In this document: positions 46,741 to 59,400 of the stretch, one piece after another
Layout of the letters: every line of letters begins with the position of its first letter
Position numbering within the stretch: the stretch's first letter is position 1
Assembly (NCBI GenBank): GCA_033060915.1
Contig: CM065388.1
Coordinates: forward strand, 34,574,001-34,638,000
Length of the DNA stretch: 64,000 nt
Direction of reading: 5' to 3'
Source of the DNA: Euryodendron excelsum
Taxonomy: Eukaryota > Streptophyta > Magnoliopsida > Ericales > Pentaphylacaceae
The notes under the pieces: generated by a model
Databases searched by the model: none
Told to the model about the DNA's origin: nothing
Seen by the model: only the letters and a program-made list of their open reading frames with translations
Made by a program: the position numbers and the translations under genes

Positions 46741-47598
46741 AGTCGGGATGAAAGAGAATAATTCACGTGGAGACACTGCCTAGCCTAAGCATATTCCAAG
46801 AAGAAGTGCAAGCCCTAGCTATCGAGCAATTAGGGCCATCTTGGATGGACCCGATCATCTCTTACCTCGACAAGGACGAGTAGCCAGAAGACAAGAACGA
46901 GGCCAGTAGAATCAAGAACAAGTCATTAAAGTACTGGCTATCACCCGACAAAGAATTGTATAGAAGATTATTCACTGGTCCCTATTTGCATTGTGTCGAC
47001 CTCGATAAGGTGTAGGACATCTTATTAAAAATTCATGAAGGTATCTGCAGGAGTCAAGTCGGCAAAAGATTTCTTGTGCACCGAGCAATCTCTTAGGGCT
47101 ATTGATGGCTCTATATGCAAAAAGACGCTGCCCAATATGCTCTGAAGTGTGAAAAATGCCAGAAGTTTGTGCCGATAATCCACCAATCAGCCAATGAACT
47201 CACAACAATCACCAGCCTATGGCCTTTTGCACAATGGGGGTTGGACATAATCAGACCACTGCTCCAAACTCTAGGGAATAAGAGATTCCTTATATTGGCA
47301 ATTGATTACTTTTCCAAGTGGGTGGAAGCAGAGCCCTTAGCTACAATTAGAGAGGTTGACGCTAAGAGGTTTGCATGGAGGAGCATCATTACGAGATTCG
47401 GCATACCTCGAGCACTGGTTTCAGACAACGACACCTAGTTCAAAGGTAACATGTTCAGAGAATTCTGCAACGAGCTTGGGAACAAAAATTACTATTCAAC
47501 GTCTGCCTATTCGCAGTGCAACGGGCAAGCCAAGATAACAAACAAGACCATGCTAAATGGAATCAATTAGAACATCAAAAAGATAATTTGGTGAAATA
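46741..47598 (+). pseudogene. Tat-lineage integrase, truncated
   Basis: It begins after VETLPSLSIFQEE..; the zinc region is partly visible (IHEGICRSQVG.. GYYW-like, CEKCQKFVP). The core has WGLDIIRPL, IDYFSKWVEAEPLA and VSDNDT-stop-FKG. The third acidic position reads CNGQAKITNKT where the family has Glu, so again Lys. The domain stops at about 47595 (NIKKIIW); the C-terminal domain and everything 3' of it are missing. An A-run starts at 47601. Confidence 0.8.
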
Positions 47599-47600
47599 AC

Positions 47601-48889
47601 AAAAAAAAAAAAAAAAACCTTTGATAGACAAGCCTTTATTTTGGTATAAAAGGGCCAAATTGTCTTTTTAATATTCTAATTTGAAGAGATAAAATGACAA
47701 CAATATCTCTATGATAGAATTTTTGTTAAATCTAACTGTTTTCATCAATTTGTAGATAAGTTCAAATCATAAGGGGGTCATGTGTTTTTTACTCAAATCA
47801 TATAAAGTAAAGTTTAATTACCCCTTTTATTTTTATTTTTATTGGGTAAGGGGCGAGTCTTGGCATAGTGACAAGATTATTCCAATGAGACTGGAGATGT
47901 AATGGGTCCAAAATAAAAAAAAGTTGTGTATATTTTCCCAAAACCCCAGTAAAAGAAATCTCGTATACTAGACTTGCCTTTATGTTTTGGTCCAAAACAC
48001 TCTGAATATATATACATATTGTATATATTTTGTTTTATCCATAACAATGTAAAAAATTAAACTTTCTATTTTATTTTGCATTTGGTCCAAAACCAGTGCG
48101 AACACTGCTCTTTTATTTTTAGTCGTGTGAATACATTTTTTTTAAAATTTTTTATTTGTGGTTTAAAACAATGTGGCAAAGCCTATGTGAAAAGGCTAAT
48201 ATTTTATTTTGTATTTTTGGTCAAAATCAGATTGAACAATAGTTTTGTTGTTTTTTATTTTGTTTGTTGTCTGAACCACTGTGAACAAAATAAAGTAGAT
48301 AATTTACTAGATGAAATTTGTCTGCATCTAATTTTTTCCCATAAAACTTTTTTATTCCAGTTTTTTGTGCAAATCAATTGGAAAACTTAATTCTTTTTAT
48401 TTGTTTGTTACTTTATTTGTTCAACCCAGAGTAAACGATGAATTTTTTTTGTGCAAACTAGTGTGAGTATTGATTTTTTATTTTTATATTTGTGGTCCAA
48501 AGTAGCGTAAACACAATTAACTAGATCGATTATTGCATAAAATTTGTCTCCATCTTATTTTTCCTCCCTAAGATATTTTTAATCAAGTTTTGTGTATACC
48601 CATTTGTGGAACAAAATTTATTTTTTAAAAAAATTATTGTACAACTTTTATGTTGCATGATCATTAGAGTAGTGTAATATGAGTACGATATTTTTTTAAA
48701 AAATTTTTTGGGCCATTTAAGCACGTGTATGCACTATAAAAAAAAAAATATGAACAATTTTTTTTTTAATTTCTTAAATTAGCCATTTCACTTGCTAAAC
48801 ATGGTCAACTAACAAAATATAGCTCTAATGGAGCCGACAATGGGGGTGTAGCTGATGATATAGAAAATTATAGGGATCTAGATGCCTGT
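47601..48889. other. A-run and degenerate ~50-60 bp repeats
   Basis: A 17-base A-run follows the truncated integrase. From about 47985 to 48520 a loose unit recurs at least seven times: a TTTTATTTT-like tract, then a (G)TTTGGTCCAAAAC-like word, and then an AGTGCGAACA-like word. Copies are very diverged. No gene is supported in this stretch. Confidence 0.45.
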
Positions 48890-49422
48890 AAGGGCCGTCA
48901 ATGGGCCGGGCTTTGACTACTCAATAGACTGGGCCGGGCCTTGGGCCAAAAAATGAGACCTAAGCCTTGTCTAGGAGCCTAGGCCGGGCTGGGCTCATGG
49001 GTCATTACTTTTTTTTTTTTTTATACTATATTAAAGGACTAAAAGTATCAAAGATAAGAAAAAAAACTTTATTTGTAAAAATTAAAGTTAGAGAGAGAGA
49101 CTGCATCACTACAGTATAAGTATATCCCAACTAAGTTGGCTCATAGATATCTATCAATTATTTGCACAACTCTTTCAAAAAAAAAAAAAAAGTAGTTACT
49201 AATTTCATAAGATATCAAAAAATGGTACATGAGTCAATTGAGTATCGTTAAATGTTTTTAGAGCTCTATAATTATTAAATATCAAACAAATATTAGTCAA
49301 TTGAACAAATACTTTACAAGCGGTTGGATAATAAATACCACAAAAAATACATGGGTCGAGCCAAAGCCCGCTGGGGCGGGCCCAAGCTACGCATGAGCCG
49401 AGGGCTTTTTTATGACCCTTAA
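48890..49422. mobile_element. nonautonomous hAT-type element, ~0.53 kb
   Basis: The ends are (T)AAGGGCCGTCAATGGGCCGG at the left and ..ATGACCCTTAA at the right, a short inverted repeat. The inside has GGGCCGGGC/GCCCGC-rich ends around AT-rich DNA. Eight-base flanks ATGCCTGT (48882-48889) and ATGCTTGT (49423-49430) differ at one base, as expected of a hAT target duplication. The GGGCCGGGC style ends are frequent in plant hAT MITEs. Confidence 0.65.
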
Positions 49423-49700
49423 ATGCTTGTTTTAAAACCCATGGAGATTGAAATTATAGAACGTCTAAGTAAAATTATTAAAAATATTATTGTCAAATTA
49501 TTCGGTGAATTTTCTTATTTTTCAAAGTAAAAAATTAGAAACAACAAGAATGCTGTGCTCAGACCTTTTTTTTTTTTTTTTTTTCTCATTGTAGAAGAAA
49601 ATTCCCAACTCAAAGACATAGGCACGCTTGCAGGCTGGATGTTTCAAGTTTTCTGCTTGCCCATCCAAATAATATCAGGTGCAAGTCAAGACCTTTATAG

Positions 49701-49897
49701 GAGGTGTTTGGCCAACTGACTTATAAGTTATAAACTATAAGTTATAAGTTACTTTTAAAAAGTTTTCTTTAAAAATAATTTTTTTTAAAAACATGATTAA
49801 ATATAAACTGTTTTTTTAAACCACTCACCCAAACGTATTTTAAAAACACTATAAGTATAAGCCATAAGTTATTAAATAACATCCATCCAAACGCCTC
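49701..49897. mobile_element. 197 bp MITE
   Basis: The ends are GAGGTGTTTGG and CCAAACGCCTC (reverse complement GAGGCGTTTGG, one mismatch). Inside, the arms repeat ATAAGTTATAAGTTAC-like and ATAAGCCATAAGTTATT-like words, so much of the element is self-complementary. The target duplication is unclear, so the superfamily is not assigned. Confidence 0.65.
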
Positions 49898-50217
49898 ATA
49901 ATCCGTGTGTTGGTCCAATTGGATGCTTCAAGGAGGTGATGGTTGATATATGTATATATATATTTTAGGTTACGTATAGTTGTCATTTCCAACTTCAAAA
50001 TGAGAATATGTAATGCTATACAATCAGAATATATAATCAGAAAATATAACCAGAATGATGTGGTTGAGTTGTGGGCTTATCACTTTAAAATAAAAAATTT
50101 ACTAATATGCATTTTAATTACAAAACTACCACTGTCACGTTATTCTGATTTAAAATTTTGGTTATAAATTTTGAAAGAATAGCATTTTTCCATATTTGAT
50201 TTTTGAGAAGACTGTAA

Positions 50218-50220
<3 letters not shown>

Positions 50221-50257
<37 letters not shown>
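50221..50257. repeat. 37-base T homopolymer
   Basis: An uninterrupted run of 37 T lies about 340 bases upstream of the helicase gene's start codon. It could be the tail of a minus-strand retroposed fragment, or slippage. Its length in the assembly may be unreliable. Confidence 0.9.
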
Positions 50258-50258
<1 letters not shown>

Positions 50259-50467
50259 TGTTTTTGTGTTTTCTAGCAAGGGCAGCATTTTCAAAATAAT
50301 TTCGCATGTCATCGAAACATGGAAAGAACATTGAATATCTGTACCCACTGAAAATTGAGAAGAAGACTGGTAGTCAAGAAGGGAATATGAGAAGACACTC
50401 CTTGTTTGTTGACAACAAGCCCGAAGAAGAGCTTCATATTCAGCGCCTCTTTCTTTCTATCCGTCTT

Positions 50468-50490
50468 CCTATATATATATATATATATAT
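50468..50490 (+). promoter_or_regulatory. (TA)n run, possible TATA region of the helicase gene
   Basis: CCTATATATATATATATATATATT lies about 105-125 bases before the first ATG. It is a plausible TATA-type promoter, but (TA)n runs are common in this window, so this is weak. Confidence 0.3.
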
Positions 50491-50593
50491 TCCTCTCTTC
50501 AACATGAATGCGTTACAAAACTGAAGTGGGTTTTTGATAATTGGTTGATTCACATATTTAGACCAAGTGGAAGGAACAGCAAGAGACAGAGAG

Positions 50594-53401
50594 ATGGGCA
50601 TGGGTAGTGATTCACAAAAGAACAATGCAAAGTCTAAACAAAGAGACTTGCTTGATTTGGTGTTTTCTTGGTCTCTTGAAGACATTTTCAATGAGGATCT
50701 CTACAGAAACCAGGTTGGCTCATTTTTATTCAAATCACCATCTAAACTAGAATTTAGCGGGTTTTGTAGCTTTTAGCAAATGCATGTTGTTGATGATTTG
50801 GCATTCTTTATGTTTGTTCGGTTTGTGCTTTTCCCCTGTATTGGATAGATCATTGATAAAATGCAATACATTACTCAGTTTTTCGTTTTTGCAATATCTT
50901 AATACTCTGTTCTTCCTTTTTGTTTATAGTTTCATATTTATTTCGTATCTGAGTCAATATTTGTTTGTGGATAACTCTTCTTGGTTGTGTCATAATTCCT
51001 GTGTACAGTTCAGAATGTGAAAATGGCTATGCTGATGATTAGAGCTTTAGAACTTGTGGGAAATCCACAAAATCATCACCATGATTACGTTTGAACTCAT
51101 TCATTAACTTTCTATTCATCTTTCCTTTGTTACTTGAGCTGGTTTACGTTCTGTCCAATGGCAGGATGTATGCAATGCTCATTGAATAAATTTTGGATCA
51201 AAATTAAGGTTTTTGATGCAGGATAAGAATCTTTTTCGGCCAAGTTTAGGTAAGAAGTTTTCATATATCTCCCCTAGTCCTTCCTCCCTCTCTCTCTCCC
51301 TCATTGTAGCAAAACGAAAGGAAGATTTATTAATAAATGAATCTGGCCTTTTGACATAAGGATGCATAATGGAGAATCCTAGCAAGGACCTGATCCTTCC
51401 ACAACTCAGGTTTATCAATAGACAGGGTTAATCCAAGCAAGGACGTGATCCTTCCAAAACTCAGGTTCATCAACAGACAGGCTTTTCTTAGCTCCTTAAT
51501 GGGCTGCCCTGTTACAAGTTTTTCCACCAGACTAAAGTTAACAAGAACTAAATTTAGATCTCCTGCCATTTAAGTTCCGTCCCACCATGATATCTATGTC
51601 CTATGAACTTTCAACTCTCCCCAGTAAAGTTTGCACTATGCCCTTTGCATCACCTTCAATTGTAATACATAGAATCTCCATTCTTTCCCCTGCATAATTG
51701 CTTCTCAAAAAGTATATGCCTCCACCATAGTTTATTGAACAATGTGATGGAGCTTTAGGATTGCTACATCCATTAGCATTATTAAATTCCCATGCCTGGC
51801 TAACCACTTTGCTCACTATGTTTCGGACTGTCTAGAGCTTGCTATCGAAATGCTTATCATTATAACATTTCCACAAATACCTACATATTGAGCCTTCCAG
51901 CCCCATTGGCTCACCCATTCTCTGTCCTGTAGCAACAGATTCGTTTACAATGGGTTAGAAATTATACGCAGCGGAAACACATTATACATGATCTGGATCT
52001 GAACCTGAAAAGAAAGCACAGGATCTGGAGGATGATTTACATGCTACTGTCAAACAAAACTCTCGCGGTGGGATGTTATTATAGAAAACGATTAACAATC
52101 CACTCACATGCTTACATTTCTAAAGCTAATAAATTAATTATTGAAAATACTGAGGGTAATAAAGTCATTCACACTATAGAAAAATATGATAAAATTGAAT
52201 TGTAAATGCTAATATGTATAAAAAATAGTTAGAAAATAAATTTTAATAATTTCATTACTCATTAAGTAATTGGATTTGAAGTTTATTGTTATAAAATTAG
52301 TCTAACTTAATGTTGATATTACTGGAGTATGAGAAAATTTGAGAGTTTATGCGTGCCTTTTAATGAATTAGATTTCATATAAGGATTTGAAAATTTTGGC
52401 CTAAATTGACTATGACAATTGCGATAAATATAGCGGCAATAATAATAATAAAGAAAGGAAATGAGCCATAAGAAAAGATCAAAATTGTTTAACACGCGTC
52501 GAAACAACTTATTGTTTCATTTTTTTTGGTAGTGTTTTGGTGTGTTTCGATGCATTTTGGGAATTTATTTTGGAAATATTGAAATTTTGATATTCCACAA
52601 TGTTTCATGTCAGTTCCATAGAAACAACATCATTTCAATGGAAAAAAGGGAAATTTTGTTCCTTGACTGCCAACTAAAAGAGTGAAACAATTACTAAATC
52701 TTGGAATTTTAAAGAACTCAAATGTTTCATTTTCAGTATTAGGTGATCTATTCATACCATATATATAGGTGTTACTTTTTCTTTTTCCTTGATGTAGCTA
52801 TAAATAAAGTTGAAAAAAGTCTCCTAACACTAGACATTGTTTTGTCTTATTGATTTTCCTTTTTTTTCTTGAGTAAAGAATTTCTTCCTTATACTCCCAA
52901 AGAAGGAAAAAGAGAGAAAAGAAAAGGAGAGAGTGACAGAGGCAGAGTGAGGGACATATTTTGTTTGTGTAGACTCCTTGTATTTTTCTTAATTGCTGAG
53001 TTACACTTGACTGTTTGCTGAGGATTAAACCAGTGATTACAGTGCCACAATCACGTCATGCTTCAACACTGGTGTGCAGGCATTGAAGCTGCAACTCTTT
53101 CCGCCATAAAGCTTGCAGAAAGCAATTTATAGCATTTACTTGATGCGGTTTTTTGAAAAAGTGTTATGCTTCAATATGGCTTTAGAGTTGCTCAAATATT
53201 TGCTTTATAGAGGCATTTCTGGCCAAAGAGTTTGGTGGTTCATTATTAGCTCGTAACATCCTAGAGAAATCTGAAGGTGTACTTGTTAAGTCAACATCTA
53301 AAAGCTTGAGTTGCTAAGTAAGGGCGGCCGCAACAAATGCATATCAGCTCTCCAACACCCTCTCTCAAGTGTAACCCAACCTTACACGTGGAGATGCAAA
53401 T

Positions 53402-53481
<80 letters not shown>

Positions 53482-56400
53482 CAATTGGGAAACAAATTCA
53501 TATGGAGAGACTTGAACCCGAGACCTCTTCCCAACGTAAGCTCTGATACCATACAAAAGCACCACTTAACCTAAAAGCTTCAGTTGTTAGGTAAAGGACC
53601 CAACATTGCCTATCAAGCTCTCCAATGCCTTCCCTCATGTGTAACTCTACCTTGCATTTTTTTTCTTTATTTTTATATGTTACATCTCCATGTGCAAGGT
53701 TGAGGTGCATATTAGGGAGGGTGTTGGAGAGCTTGATATGCATTGTTGGGCCCCTTATATAACAGCTTAAGCTATTGGGTAAAGTGGTGCTTTAGCATGG
53801 TATCAGAGTAGAAGCTGGAGACTGGGTCACAAAAGAGGATGCAAGCATGGACTGTAATTGCTCAATCATTGATTGAACTATAGGGGGATAGACACTGTTG
53901 CTGGAAGTACATGTTAACCCAAAGCTTAAGTTGTTAGGTAAGGGGCCCCTACAATGCATAGCAAGCTCTCCAACAGTATAAGGCAAGCTCTCCAACAATA
54001 TAAGGGTACATGCCCTGATAGAGTATTCTTTGTTAGTCACCATTATCATCTAGTTAACAGCAAAAGGCAGCCTACTTCTATAGGCAGTTTTGGACTTTTA
54101 GTATCCCTTCGTTGAAGCCCCTCCCCCAAACCCACAACATGAAAAAAAAAGAAAAAAGAAAAAAGAAAATGAAAAATGCATGTCATGTTTTATGTTACTA
54201 GAAATTTATTTCATTATTTAACTATATTGCATGAATGTAATGAGATAGAGAGAGCATCATGGCATTTTCATAGTAATCAGGGGTTGAAGTCATTTGGGCA
54301 TCCTCTTTTCTTTTCTGGTTTTGAAGAATAATAATTGAACTCATGCTATTCCTGCATTATCATGATGACCTATGCATATTCTTCAAGAAAAAATCTAACG
54401 GAAGCATTTGTCCATATTGAGTTATTGACCACCAACGCATCTAAAAGTTTAGGCTTTTATAGAGAGGAGCAACTTAATTATTTATTTCTTAACACACTCC
54501 CTCACGTGTGGCTAGGCTCTATATCATAAGAGGGCCAAACATGTGAAAATATTCAACTAGTAGGCGTTAATATTTGAACACAAGATCTTGCCTGCTCTAG
54601 TGCCATATTGAAGTATTGATCACCAACTCATCTAAAAGCTTGGACTTTTAGAGAGAGGAGCAACGTAATTATTTATCTGTTAACAATCCATACGGTCATA
54701 AAATAAGAGCACATGCCTCATTCATTCCAAAGGACTCGATTCTACGTCCAAACATCACATGCAAGTAATTAGATTTTTTTGCATTATTTTTTTTTACCCT
54801 TCTGTTATATTTTTGGTTTTAAAAAAAAATTGTACACACAAAATGATTATACAGAATCTGTATCTAATAAATGATGTGGTAATGACATTTTCAAAATCAG
54901 AGAGCTCCTTAACAAGTCTTCAAGTGCCAAGAAATAACAGGACCTAAATCCATTGCGTGAAATATGGTATAATATTTTTTTCTTTTGTATTACAGTATTC
55001 CTCTTCTGATTTCCTTGTGTCATAGATTTTTTGGCCAAAATCTTTTTTCACTTGGAACGAGGGATGTAAGGCCAACATATGTAGAGGAACAAAATGATAA
55101 CATACTTGATTAGACATTTGTATTCTGATATGAAATTAATCTCTATGCAATTTATATTATACCATTCACAAACCTATGGTACATGCTCATAATGACATGA
55201 AGCAGTTTTCGGTCAGATTACTTGGAACGTGTACTTCTTATTCTCCTCAACGAGAAGATATATCCATGTACAAGGCTAGAGTGAATTGCAAAAGGAGAAG
55301 AAAATTTAAACATCTTGCACCTTTACTTCTAGGAGAATTAATAAGCATGAAAATTTTCCTCTCTCTGTCTCTCTGTTTTCTTTCTATCATTCTTCCATCA
55401 TTCGCTTTTATTGCAATGGAGGGGAATACGTTTGTGTGTTGGTTTTTGTGCATCTGAGATAGAGAAAGAGAACATAGGTGGTTACATATCGGGTTATCAT
55501 AGTGGACTTGCACACTAGGGATAGTAAATGAGTGGGTGGTAGAGTCCTTAATGTGTGCAATTTTTTCTCCTTTGGTTCACCCATATTCTATCACTAAACC
55601 CTTTTTATAGAGCTCTAAACTAAATTCATTTTTGAACAAGAATTAGGGAATTCTTTGCCTGCAAGTTAACTATAAAAGAAGCCCAACAAAATTAGGAAAT
55701 TGAGACGAATCCCAACAGTTAGGCTTCATTTTAAATGTAATTTCCTATCCATTCCATGCAAATCTTCTGCCTACATAAAATGTTATTCTAGATTCATACA
55801 AACTGTTCAGAACTTTAGTTTATACTTCATGTTAATTAAGTTCATTGCGTGCTTTTTAGGTGGAAAGGATCCCACAATCATTTCAGTCAGTCCAGGTTTA
55901 TCTTGGATCATTTGTTCCACCTTTATTGGAAGAAATGCGAGCAGAACTGTCTTCAAGTATGGAAACTATATCCAGTGCACCTTTTGCTGAAGTGATATCT
56001 CTGAATGAATATAAGCCATATGCAACATCAATATACGATGTTATGTTTGATCATTGGAGAAACACATCAAGTCATCATGGCAAGGAGCCTGACAGAGCAT
56101 TGCCTGGAGATATTTTGGTTTTTACGGAGGCAAAGCCTGAAACAAGAGATGATTTACAAAGGTCAGGAAGGACATGGACTTTTGGTTGCATCACAAAAAG
56201 AACGAGATATAACGAAAGTAATGACATTACAGCTACTCATTTTAAAGTCAAAGTATTGAATGACCTCAGTGTCAAAGAAGGGTTACAAAAATTCTTTTAT
56301 GTGGTATTCCTGATGAATATAACAAACCAGCAAAAGAATATGGAATGCACTTCACATGGCGAGAAATCTGGAGGTTATCAATAAAGTTTGTTGCACCAAC

Positions 56401-59400
56401 ACTATGGTAAGAATTTTGAAGGGCTGCATTGCACACACCAACAAATCCCACCCCCCAAACCCAGCTGATCAGAAGGAAATTTGTAGTAGATTTGATATTC
56501 CCAAGGTCACATTTGTATATTAATTTTAATTTTTTATTTCTCTTGTCTTCAGGAAATAAAAGTAACTAATGTATACATCTCGGTGCAATCTAATTTTAAT
56601 TTTTTTTATTTCTCTGGACTATCATTAATTAAACTATATATTTTTTCTTTGCCTCGTGGGGTTGTGATATTGAATATCTTGGGTCTAAAATTATATGTTA
56701 TAACAATTGTACTAACACTTATTTCTAAATTTATTAACAATGTGGTTATGGTTAACAGGTCGATGAAATTTGTAATCTGTGCCCCCAAGAAAGCAATCAA
56801 ATCTGTGAAGGCAAATTGTACTTGTCATCTAAGCTGAACGAGTCACAATACGAGGCAGTAGCCACTTCTGTAAGTCAAATGCATTGTAACCACAGGTCAT
56901 TTGTGGAACTTATTTGGGGTCCCGCAGGGACAGGGAAGACTAGAACTCTTAGCTTTTTGCTTTGGACCCTCCTAAGATTGAAACATAGGATCCTCACTTG
57001 TGCCCCAACAAACGTAGCAATTTCAGAAGTGGCCTCTCGTATGATGAAAGTTGTGACAGATTCACTTGAAACAGGTGGTGGAAATGATGCATCGTTTTTC
57101 TCTTTGGGAGATATTGTCTTATTTGGCAACAAGGACAAACTGAAAGTTAATCCAGAGCTTGAGGAAGTATATTTGGATCATCGTGTTGAAAAGCTTGCTG
57201 AGTGCTTTGGACCAGTAACTGGGTGGAAGTATTGGTTCACTTCAATGATAGAATTTCTAGAAGGTTGTGTTTCCCAGTACCAAATTTTCTGTGAGAATAA
57301 ATCGAGCAATGGGAAATGCAGCAATGATCTTGAAGATAGGAAGGGGAAGCGGGTTTCATTTCTTCAGTTTGTGAGGGATCGATTCAGATCTTCTGCTTTA
57401 CCACTCAAAAAATGTCTCTCTTCTATCTGCACTCATTTACCCTTAAGTTTCATTAAGGAACATAAGTTTCAAAGCATGGTTTCACTTATTGCCTTACTTG
57501 ATTCATTTGAGACTTTGTTGTACCGAGACGATGGAGTTTCTGAGAAACTGAAGGAGCTTTTCTCTAAGCCTGAATCTGTTGATGCTTCCGAATCTTCTGT
57601 AGATGAGTACAGTGTGTTATGCATGAGAAGGAAATGCCTTTCTGCTTTAAGGACTCTTCAGTGTTTTTCACTTGAAGAACTTAACCTTTCAAGAGATATG
57701 GACAAAGATTCTATAGTGGAATTCTGTTTACAAAAGGCTGCATTAATTTTGTGCACAACTTCAAGTTCATTTAAGCTGCATTCAGTGGCAATGCAGCCAC
57801 TCCGGTTATTGGTTATTGATGAAGCTGCACAGATGAAAGAGTGTGAATCTATAATACCCATACAGCTCCCGGGTATTAGGCACGCCATTCTCATTGGTGA
57901 TGAATGCCAGTTACCAGCAATGGTTCATAGCAAAGTAAGCAAGCTACTTGTCCTTTTGATATGTACTGTAAAGACTACGAGGTTCCTTCCGTGGCTTCTG
58001 TTGTTTGTAAGTATTAATTTGTCTTTTGAATATGTTTTGGAGATGTAAAATCTTTGTTTTTTGTAGGTTTCTAAAGAAGCTAATTTTGGAAGAAGTCTTT
58101 TTGAAAGGTTGACCCTTCTGGGTCATTCAAAGCACCTTCTCAATATCCAATACCGAATGCATCCATCAATAAGTTCATTCCCAAACTCCAAATTCTACCA
58201 AAGTCAGATCATGGATTCACCGAACGTTACGAGTACAAGTTATAGAAAATGCTATCTTCCTGGTCCAATGTTTGGCCCCTTTTCTTTCATAAACATTTCT
58301 TGTGGGAAAGAAGTTTGTGATGCTCAAGGTAGCTGGAAGGGCATGGTTGAGGTTGCTGTTGTATTAAAAATGGTGCAGTTGCTCCACAAAGGTATTAGTT
58401 CAATATCGTATATTATCAATTTTCATAGAGTTATGTAAGATTGTACTTTTTATTACATTTTAAAATGTTGCCATTTTTCCTAACAAAATTTAAAAATAAA
58501 ATAGAGAGAAAACTGTAAAGTAATTCAAATGCTAGAAAGAAAACATGCACGATCCATCATATTGAAGAATTCTTACAAGGTCCTATTAGATTATTTTCTT
58601 TGTGTACCACCATTTGCTTTGGTAAACCATATGTCAGTGATCTTGTTGTTTCCATGAGCAGCATGCACTGCATCAATGCGGAAGGTTAGTGTTGGGATTG
58701 TATCCCCCTACTCTGCTCAAATTGCAGAACTTCAACAGAAAATTGGAAGGAAGTATGAGAACCATGATAGCGTGACAGTAAACGTCAAATCGATTGATGG
58801 CTGTCAAGGTGGAGAGGAAGATGTAATTATTATATCGACTGTACGATCTACTAGTACTCATTCAATTGAATTCATCTCTAATCCTCAAAGATGTAATGTT
58901 GCCTTGACAAGGGCTAGGTATGGTTTCAAGTGTGCTTTTAATAATATAGTGTTCAATATTTCTATTTTACAATTTGCAAACTATAAAACTGACTATTTTG
59001 ATCCCTTTCCAGGCATTGTCTCCGGATATTGGGGAATGAAAGAATGCTGAGCGGGAACAGATCTGTTTGGGAAGAACTTATACGTGATGCTAAGGATCGT
59101 CAGTGCTATTTTAATGCTGATGAAAATTACGATATTGAAAAAGTCATGTTAGAGGTAAAGAAAGAGCTCGATCAACTTGATGATTTGCTTGATGGGGATG
59201 GTGTGCTGTTCAAGAATGCCAAGTGGAAGGTATATGGCTTTTAGTAGCTAAGCTTTTGTTCTTGGCTTGGGTACTCGCAACAGCCCTTCCAATATTTTGT
59301 TTTCTTGTCACTTTTTTTTTTTTAGCTTCTCTTTTGTTTATTTTAAACCTTTTATCCTCAGGTTCTCTTCAGTAACAACTTTAGAAAATCATTTGTAAAG

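Larger units (their letters stand above)
39500..47600 (+). mobile_element. Tat-lineage Ty3/gypsy element, 3'-truncated, with nested solo LTR
   Basis: The layout is an LTR ending at 40040, a primer site, gag starting at 40074, a protease remnant, RT, RNase H, a second RNase H and integrase. The second RNase H after the usual one marks the Tat lineage. Integrase breaks off near 47598 and is followed by an A-run (47601-47617); there is no 3' LTR or polypurine tract. The solo LTR 40152-42539 interrupts gag. The left LTR boundary is not resolved, and 39500 is approximate. Many in-frame TAG codons kill it. Confidence 0.8.
50714..55859 (+). other. intron 1 of the helicase gene, enlarged by repeats
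   Basis: A 5.1 kb intron, CAG|GT at the left and TTTTTAG|GTGGAA at the right, phase 0. It holds a possible LINE scrap (51330-51960), a GA microsatellite, a foldback cluster (53299-53990) and a 70 bp direct repeat. Open frames inside it have no host-gene motifs. Confidence 0.8.

Noticed and set aside
50567..50776. Single-exon small gene at 50.57-50.78 kb
   Set aside because: It is exon 1 of the helicase gene read through its GT donor into the intron.
53311..53574. Arg-Glu or Ser-Leu repeat proteins across 53.3-53.6 kb
   Set aside because: Produced by the (GA)37 microsatellite in every frame.
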